Positions 43,170-48,199 of a stretch of 48,199 nucleotides of DNA are shown here, piece after piece. The notes beneath the pieces are model-generated. The model ran no database searches, had not been told where the DNA came from, and worked only from the letters and a program-made list of their open reading frames with translations. The position numbers and the translations under genes are program-made. The stretch comes from an uncultured Eubacteriales bacterium (GTDB lineage: Bacteria; Bacillota; Clostridia; Oscillospirales; Oscillospiraceae): the NCBI GenBank assembly GCA_900545495.1, contig UQZJ01000016.1, positions 1 through 48,199 of the forward strand, read 5' to 3'. Position 1 is the stretch's first letter. The number at the start of each line of letters is the position of its first letter.

Positions 43170-44422
43170 TGTGCCTGCGCCTCCTCTACTACGAAAGTCA
43201 CCGTGTCCGCACCGGCGGGGATGGCGGCGGGGTCGAGGGGGAAGCTCTCCATCTCGCCGGGGGTCAGGATGCGCTTGGGGATGCGCTTGAGCAGCGTGCT
43301 GCCGGCGTAGGCGCACAGCGCCGCGTTCCGATAGGGCTGTCCCACCCGGAAGCGCACCGTTACCGGCGCGCCGCCCCGATGCAGGGTCTGGGGTATCGTA
43401 TAGCGCACGCCGTTTTTGCCCTCCAGACGGATGCTCTCGCTGTCCTTGACGCCCTCCAGCACATACCGGGCGGCGCTGCGTCCCGCTGCCGCCGCCTCCT
43501 GCGAGACGAAGTCCACCAGATCGTGGACGTGCAGCACGTTGCCGCAGGCAAACACACCGGGCAGGGAGGTGGCCAGCGTCTCGTCCACCGCCGGACCGCC
43601 GGTGACGGCGTCCAGTACCGCACCCGCCTGACGGGTCAGCTCGTTCTCCGGCAGCAGGCCCACGCTCAAAAGCAGCGTGTCGCAGGGGATGTACCGCTCC
43701 GTTCCGGCGACGGGCAGACGGCGGTCGTCCACCTGCGCCAGCGTTACGCCGGTGAGGTGCTCCTGCCCGTGGATCTCCACCACCGTGGTGGACAGGTACA
43801 GGGGGATATCGAAATCGTCCAGACACTGGACGATGTTGCGCTTCAGACCGCCGGAACAGGGCATGACCTCCGCCACGGCCTTGACCTCAGCGCCCTCCAG
43901 CGTCATGCGGCGGGCCATGATGAGGCCGATGTCGCCGGAGCCGAGGATCACCACCTGCCGTCCGGGCAGATAGCCCTCCATGTTCACCATGCGCTGGGCG
44001 GTGCCGGCCGACCAGATACCGGCGGGCCGCGTACCGGCGATGTTCAGCGCGCCACGGGGCCGCTCACGGCAGCCCATGGCCAGCACCACTGCCTGCGCCT
44101 TGATCTGCTGCAGGCCCACGCTGCGTCCCGTGACGGTCAGCACCTTCTCCGGCGAGACGTCCAGCACCATGCAGTCCGTCCACGCGGGAATGCCCCGCTC
44201 CTGCACGGCGTCGATGTAGCGCTGGGCGTACTCCGGGCCGGTCAGCTCCTGATGAAAGGTGTGCAGACCAAAGCCCGCGTGGATGCACTGGTTCAGGATG
44301 CCGCCCAGCTCGCCGCTGCGCTCCAGAATGAGAATATCCCGCAGACCCGCGTCGTAGGCGGCTGCGGCTGCGGACAGACCGGCGGGGCCTCCGCCGATGA
44401 TGGCCAGTTGTACGGTTTTCAT
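43166..44422 (-). CDS. NAD(P)/FAD-dependent oxidoreductase
   Basis: A 418-residue flavoprotein. It has the FAD-binding IIGGGPAGLSAAAAAYDAG (near 7-25), the ILERSGELGGILNQCIHAGFG block, an NAD(P)-binding VILGSGDIGLIMARR motif in the middle and a C-terminal FACGNVLHVHDLVDFVS segment that closes the FAD site. It belongs with the pyridine nucleotide-disulfide-like family. With the DUF1667 and GlpA-like partners it probably passes electrons between flavin, Fe-S and NAD(P). Start at 44422 with AAGGAGG 7 bases upstream; it overlaps the upstream gene by 4 bases. Confidence 0.87.
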   Translation of the reverse strand: MKTVQLAIIGGGPAGLSAAAAAYDAGLRDILILERSGELGGILNQCIHAGFGLHTFHQELTGPEYAQRYIDAVQERGIPAWTDCMVLDVSPEKVLTVTGRSVGLQQIKAQAVVLAMGCRERPRGALNIAGTRPAGIWSAGTAQRMVNMEGYLPGRQVVILGSGDIGLIMARRMTLEGAEVKAVAEVMPCSGGLKRNIVQCLDDFDIPLYLSTTVVEIHGQEHLTGVTLAQVDDRRLPVAGTERYIPCDTLLLSVGLLPENELTRQAGAVLDAVTGGPAVDETLATSLPGVFACGNVLHVHDLVDFVSQEAAAAGRSAARYVLEGVKDSESIRLEGKNGVRYTIPQTLHRGGAPVTVRFRVGQPYRNAALCAYAGSTLLKRIPKRILTPGEMESFPLDPAAIPAGADTVTFVVEEAQAQ

Positions 44423-45852
44423 GAAAGCACCTCCTTGGTGCGGCCTGCCAGCAGGCGGCTGTCGCCGCCGCTCTTGGTCAGCTCGGTCATGGGAATGCCC
44501 AGCTCCTCGTGGAGCAGCTCCAGCGTGCGGGGCGAGCAGAAGCCGCCCTGACACCGGCCCATACCGGCTCTGACCCGCCGCTTTACGCCGTCCAGCGACC
44601 GGGCGCCCCGGCGGATGGCCTCCCGGATCTCGCCCTCCGTGATCTGCTCACAGCGGCAGACCACTGTGGCATAGGTCGGATCCTTTTCAATCAGCGCCTG
44701 CCGGGCGGCGAAGTCCATCTCGCGGGGGCGGGGGATGTCCTGCCGCTCCGGGATGAAGTCGTCCTTCTCCGCCGCGCCCAGCTTTTCGGCGGCCAGCTCC
44801 GCCAGATACTGCCCGATGGCGGGGGCGGAGGACAGGCCCGGCGACTCGATGCCCACAGCCTCGAAAAAGCCGTCGGCGCTCTCGCCCACGATGAAGTCGT
44901 CGTCACCGCCCACCAGATGGGCGCGAAGCCCGGCAAAGCTGGTGATGACATCCCGCATGGGGAGGTTCGGCACGCTGCGCGCCGCCGTCTCCGTCACGCG
45001 GCGCAGACCTGCCGCCGTGGTGGCGGTGCAGCCCTTGTCGTCCTGATCCTCCGCTGTGGGGCCCACCAGCAGGTTGCCGTGGACGGTGGGGGATACCAGC
45101 ACGCCCTTGCCCATGGCGGAGGGAAGCTGGAAAATGGTGTGCTGCACCAGCTCGCCGTCCCGTCGATCCAGCAGGCAGTATTCGCCCCGGCGGGGAACGA
45201 TGGTCAGCTTCGTCTCACACAGCTGGTTATGGAGCGTGTCGCCGTATACGCCGGCGGCGGAGATGACCGCCCGGCTCTCCAGTACGCCCTGCGCCGTCTC
45301 CAGCAGGAAATGATCGTCCTGCCGGTGGATGCGCTGCACCTCCGTGTTGAAGCGGAACTCACAGCCGTTGGCGGCGGCGTTCTCCGCCAGCGCGATGGTC
45401 ATGCCGAAGGGGCAGATAATGGCGCTGGTAGGCGCATACAGCGCGGCCACGGCCTCCGGCGCGACCCGGGGCTCCTGACGGCGCAGCGCCTCACGATCCA
45501 GCACCGCCAGACCCTCCACGCCGTTGCGCTCTCCGCGGGCCTTCAGCTCCTCCAGACGGGGGACGTCGGCCTCGTCAAAGCACAGCACCAGCGCGCCGCA
45601 CCGGCGGTAGGGGAAATCCAGCTGGCGGGACAGCGCCTCCATCATCTGAGAACCGGCCACGTTGAACCGGGCCTTGGCGGAGCCGATGGGCGCGTCGAAC
45701 CCGGCGTGGCAGATGGCGGAGTTGGCCTTGCTGGTGCCTGTACACACATCCTCGCTACGCTCCACCAGACAGATACGCAGCCGATAGCGGCTGAGCCAGC
45801 GGGCCACGGCGCAGCCAACGGCGCCGCCGCCCACGATCACAGCATCATACAT
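44419..45852 (-). CDS. GlpA-like FAD oxidoreductase with BFD-type Fe-S domain
   Basis: A 477-residue protein. The N-terminal DAO-type FAD domain begins YDAVIVGGGAVGCAVARWL; the body has CHAGFDAPIGSAKARFNVAGS and the C-terminal FAD closure AVGIESPGLSSAPAIGQYLAE. The last ~90 residues form a BFD-like [2Fe-2S] domain with VVCRCEQIT and GRCQGGFC. This matches the glycerol-3-phosphate dehydrogenase/2-hydroxyglutarate oxidase type found with DUF1667. It is the first gene of the three-gene operon; substrate is probably glycerol-3-phosphate but no glpK or glpF is in view. Confidence 0.85.
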   Translation of the reverse strand: MYDAVIVGGGAVGCAVARWLSRYRLRICLVERSEDVCTGTSKANSAICHAGFDAPIGSAKARFNVAGSQMMEALSRQLDFPYRRCGALVLCFDEADVPRLEELKARGERNGVEGLAVLDREALRRQEPRVAPEAVAALYAPTSAIICPFGMTIALAENAAANGCEFRFNTEVQRIHRQDDHFLLETAQGVLESRAVISAAGVYGDTLHNQLCETKLTIVPRRGEYCLLDRRDGELVQHTIFQLPSAMGKGVLVSPTVHGNLLVGPTAEDQDDKGCTATTAAGLRRVTETAARSVPNLPMRDVITSFAGLRAHLVGGDDDFIVGESADGFFEAVGIESPGLSSAPAIGQYLAELAAEKLGAAEKDDFIPERQDIPRPREMDFAARQALIEKDPTYATVVCRCEQITEGEIREAIRRGARSLDGVKRRVRAGMGRCQGGFCSPRTLELLHEELGIPMTELTKSGGDSRLLAGRTKEVLS

Positions 45853-45967
45853 CGTTCAAACCTCTTTCCTGAAGGGGAGGGTAGTCTCTCCCTGCAACGT
45901 TTTCTTATACAACTCTATAAAATAACAAATTCGCACGCCACTTGTCAAGACGAGGGGGAGAAAAGAC

Positions 45968-46016
45968 GTTCTTAACGGTATTTTAGCGCTTTCTTAACAC
46001 GAAAGTATGTTACAAT
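45968..46016 (+). promoter_or_regulatory. Two-component operon promoter with repeated TTCTTAAC boxes
   Basis: -10 TACAAT (46011-46016). TTCTTAAC occurs at 45969-45976 and 45991-45998, 22 bp apart; the -35 position lacks a consensus hexamer, typical of activator-dependent promoters. The longer form GTTCTTAACG (45968-45977) recurs inverted upstream of the transporter at 48147. Confidence 0.58.
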
Positions 46017-46046
46017 AGCGGCATACTTATAAAGAAGGGGGGGCCT

Positions 46047-47171
46047 GTGGATATGGACGCCTATTGGGCGAAGCTCCGCAGCCATAAAAAGCGGGAGCGG
46101 GCCTCCATCAGCCAGAGCCTGTCCTACTCTGCGATGGATCTGGCTATTGCGTTCAGCCTGTATCTGGCGGCGGTGCTGCTGTGCCTGTTCCTGCGGAATA
46201 TCGACCAGCATCAGGATACCACCTATGTGGCGGTGATCTTTTTCCTGGATGTGTTCCTGACGGCCTACTGGACAAACGGCTATCTGCTGGGCATCATTAC
46301 CGCCGTAGCGGGTGTGTTCAGCGTGGACTATATCTTCACCTACCCCTACTGGCACATCAGCTTCACCCTCACCGGCTTCCCGCTGACATTTTTGGTGATG
46401 ATGACGATCTCCGTGCTGACGGCGGCGGTCACCAGCCGCGCCAAGCAGACGGAGGCGGCCCGCCGGGAGGCGGAACGGGAGAAGATGTACGCCGATCTGC
46501 TGCGAGCCGTGTCCCACGACATCCGCACGCCGCTGACCGGCATCGTGGGCGCCACCAATGTCCTGCTGGAGCAGGATAAGGAGCTGACGCAGGAGCAGCG
46601 GCTCCAGCTGCTGCGCTCCACCAACGAGGACGCCCAGTGGCTCATCCGCATCGTGGAGAACCTGCTGTCCATCACCCGCATCAACTCTGAGGAGGCGCGG
46701 GTAAAGAAGGCGCCGGAGGCGGCGGAGGAGGTCATCGGCAGCGCCGTGGCCAAGACACACAAGCACTATCCCGACGTGGAGGTGTGTGTCTCCGTGCCGG
46801 AGGAGCTGATGATGGTACCCATGGATCCGCTGCTCATCGAGCAGGTGCTGGTGAACCTGATGGAAAACGCCGTGATCCACGGCGGCACCAGCCGCATCGA
46901 CATCGCCCTGACGCAGGAGGGGGAGAACGCGGTGTTTACCGTGTCCGACAACGGCAGCGGCATCCCGGTCTACCTGCTGGGCAAGCTGTTTGACGGCGCG
47001 GCCCGCAGCGACCGCACCGCCGACGGCCGCCGCAGCATGGGCATCGGTCTGTCCGTCTGCCGCACGGTGGTGCAGGCCCACGGCGGGACCATCCGGGGAG
47101 AGAATAAAAAAGAGGGCGGCGCGTGCTTTACGGTGACGCTGCCCATGAAAGGAGACGACTATGAAGATTAA
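46047..47171 (+). CDS. KdpD-like sensor histidine kinase
   Basis: A 374-residue membrane kinase. Four hydrophobic segments (about 28-49, 59-73, 76-96, 107-128) form a DUF4118-like (KdpD) transmembrane domain; there is no N-terminal KdpD/Usp cytoplasmic part. The HisKA box is VSHDIRTPLTG with H157, followed by the ATPase N box NLMENAVIHGG, G1 DNGSGIP and G2 GIGLSV. GTG at 46047 or ATG at 46053 can be the start, both served by a G-rich RBS. It overlaps the response regulator gene by 11 bases. K+ sensing is only an analogy to KdpD. Confidence 0.88.
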   Translation: MDMDAYWAKLRSHKKRERASISQSLSYSAMDLAIAFSLYLAAVLLCLFLRNIDQHQDTTYVAVIFFLDVFLTAYWTNGYLLGIITAVAGVFSVDYIFTYPYWHISFTLTGFPLTFLVMMTISVLTAAVTSRAKQTEAARREAEREKMYADLLRAVSHDIRTPLTGIVGATNVLLEQDKELTQEQRLQLLRSTNEDAQWLIRIVENLLSITRINSEEARVKKAPEAAEEVIGSAVAKTHKHYPDVEVCVSVPEELMMVPMDPLLIEQVLVNLMENAVIHGGTSRIDIALTQEGENAVFTVSDNGSGIPVYLLGKLFDGAARSDRTADGRRSMGIGLSVCRTVVQAHGGTIRGENKKEGGACFTVTLPMKGDDYED

Positions 47172-47868
47172 AGACAAGGTACTGATCGTGGAGGATGAAC
47201 AGTCCATCAGCAACTTTATCTCCATGATCCTCACAGCCAACGGGTACGATACCATCATCGTCCGCAGCGGGGAGGAGGCGCTGACCATGATCGCCTCCCA
47301 CTGCCCGGATCTGATCGTGCTGGATCTGGGCTTGCCGGATATGGACGGCATGGAGGTGCTGAAGGCGGTCCGCAAGTGGTCCAACCTGCCCGTCGTAGTG
47401 GTCTCCGCCCGCAATCACGAGCACGATAAGGTGGAGGCACTGGATTACGGCGCCGACGACTACCTGGTCAAGCCCTTCGGTACCTCTGAGCTGCTGGCCC
47501 GCATCCGCACCGCCATCCGCCACACCCGTACCACGCTGTCCAACGCCCAGATCGCCCAGTCCGGCAAGTTCGTTACCGGCGACCTGACCATCGATTACGA
47601 CAAGCATCAGGTGCTGATGAACGGCGAGAACGCCGGCCTCACCGTCAACGAGTATAAGATCGTGGCGCTGCTGGGCAAGTACGCCGGCAAGGTGCTGACC
47701 TACGATTTCATCATCCGGGAGCTGTGGGGCCCCAAGGCCAAGACGGACAACCAGATCCTGCGGGTGAACATGGCCAACATCCGCCGCAAGATCGAGCCGA
47801 CCCCCGGCAACCCTCAGTACATCTTTACGGAGGTGGGCGTGGGCTACCGTATGCGGGAGGGCGACTGA
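47161..47868 (+). CDS. KdpE-like OmpR-family response regulator
   Basis: A 235-residue regulator. The receiver domain has the acidic pocket VEDE (10-13), phospho-acceptor D55 in LIVLDLGLPD, and the conserved Lys in DDYLVKPFG. The C-terminal winged helix (LTVNEYKIVALLGKYAGKVLTYDFIIRELWG ... LRVNMANIRRKIE) is OmpR/PhoB type and closest in feel to KdpE. It overlaps the kinase gene. Candidate targets are the TTCTTAAC boxes before its own operon and before the transporter gene downstream. A terminator hairpin follows 45 bases later. Confidence 0.9.
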   Translation: MKIKDKVLIVEDEQSISNFISMILTANGYDTIIVRSGEEALTMIASHCPDLIVLDLGLPDMDGMEVLKAVRKWSNLPVVVVSARNHEHDKVEALDYGADDYLVKPFGTSELLARIRTAIRHTRTTLSNAQIAQSGKFVTGDLTIDYDKHQVLMNGENAGLTVNEYKIVALLGKYAGKVLTYDFIIRELWGPKAKTDNQILRVNMANIRRKIEPTPGNPQYIFTEVGVGYRMREGD

Positions 47869-47913
47869 CCTCTTTACACGCCGGATATACCAAAATTGTA
47901 TCGTATACCGAAA

Positions 47914-47938
47914 CGCCCCTCTGCGGAGGGGCGCTTTT
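47914..47938 (+). terminator. Terminator after the response regulator
   Basis: CGCCCCTC-TGCG-GAGGGGCG followed by CTTTTG. Confidence 0.72.
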
Positions 47939-48045
47939 GCAGCACGCGGGTTTCGCCACGAGAAAAAAGCAAGTGACGAAAATCGACGCTTCACGGGTTC
48001 TTTATATGTGATAGATAAAGGAAAAAGAGTCTGTCGGAAAGCGCG

Positions 48046-48096
48046 CGTTAAGAACCGCGCCGGCTTATTTACATTGCTTTTATCGCACGGTAAGAT
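48046..48096 (+). promoter_or_regulatory. Promoter of the second NSS transporter with upstream regulator box
   Basis: -35 TTTACA (48068-48073), 17-bp spacer, -10 TAAGAT (48091-48096). CGTTAAGAAC (48046-48055) is the exact inverse of the 10-mer before the two-component operon and sits 12 bases before the -35, an activator position. Confidence 0.6.
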
Positions 48097-48146
48097 ACAG
48101 GTACGCCCGCCGGGTACGGCGGGGGAAAATGTAAGGAGAGAAAGCA

Positions 48147-48199
48147 ATGGAAGAAAGAAAAGGCTTTGGAACCAATTTTGGTTTCCTGATGGCCGCGGT
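48147..48199 (+). CDS. Sodium-dependent transporter, NSS family (N-terminal fragment)
   Basis: Only 17 codons are in the window: MEERKGFGTNFGFLMAA. The FGTNFGFLMAA motif is the characteristic start of the first membrane helix of NSS transporters. AAGGAG (48133-48138) lies 8 bases before the ATG. It has its own promoter and a small GC hairpin (CCCGCC/GGCGGG, 48106-48123) in the leader. It is a second family member besides the fragment at the left edge and is probably controlled by the preceding two-component system. Confidence 0.72.
   Translation, partial: MEERKGFGTNFGFLMAA

Overview
The window looks like chromosomal DNA of a GC-rich, low-complexity-poor anaerobic Clostridia member, most likely an Oscillospiraceae-type gut bacterium. 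The reasons are: strong AGGAGG-type ribosome binding sites, sigma-A promoters with 17-bp spacers, a CarD-type regulator, a MurT/GatD-like pair, an EF-G-like paralogue, a CBS-domain family II pyrophosphatase, and an anaerobic FAD-oxidoreductase/DUF1667 trio. The taxonomic call is inference; no rRNA gene is present.

Layout. 1-4.4 kb: the 3' end of a sodium-dependent (NSS) transporter, a lipid kinase read leftward, then AI-2E-family permease, hotdog thioesterase and a DUF3810 protein read rightward. 4.4-9.1 kb: a leftward housekeeping block with ybaB, dnaX, a 47-residue membrane protein, the SRP RNA and feoB. 9.3-15.8 kb: a rightward block with a MarR regulator, a heterodimeric ABC exporter, cytidine deaminase, a lipoprotein, a DHHW/AlgX-like protein and feoA. 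15.8-20 kb: two COG0523 GTPases (one with a very His-rich insert), a small lipoprotein, uridine phosphorylase and a gamma-type carbonic anhydrase-like protein. 20.2-27.6 kb: a CarD-like regulator, a P-type-ATPase-like membrane protein that has lost its catalytic motifs, rlmB, ftsH, a small XRE cassette bounded by two identical 40-bp terminators, and a pyridoxamine kinase. 27.7-34 kb: a small membrane protein, tRNA-Leu, a PLP decarboxylase, an EF-G-like factor, the pyrophosphatase and a tiny 25-codon transcript unit. 34.1-41.3 kb: mnmG, murT-like, gatD-like, a P-loop protein, pgi and a D,D-carboxypeptidase. 41.4-42.8 kb: tRNA-Gly followed by an AT-richer island holding a broken phage-head-type barnase toxin gene and an intact barstar. 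42.8-48.2 kb: an FAD-oxidoreductase operon, a KdpD/KdpE-like two-component pair and the first 17 codons of a second NSS transporter.

Most genes are housekeeping. The points that stand out are: (i) a decayed minor-head-protein/barnase toxin whose immunity gene survives; (ii) a P-type ATPase fold without DKTGT, TGDN or GDGxND; (iii) a GatD homologue lacking both catalytic Cys and His, next to a divergent MurT; (iv) a feoB leader with its own promoter and a strong terminator before the gene; (v) a 25-residue peptide gene with promoter, RBS and terminator; (vi) a 10-bp box shared by the two-component operon and the downstream transporter; and (vii) a terminator duplication around an XRE cassette. 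All family assignments come from reading the translated sequence; no database search was run.
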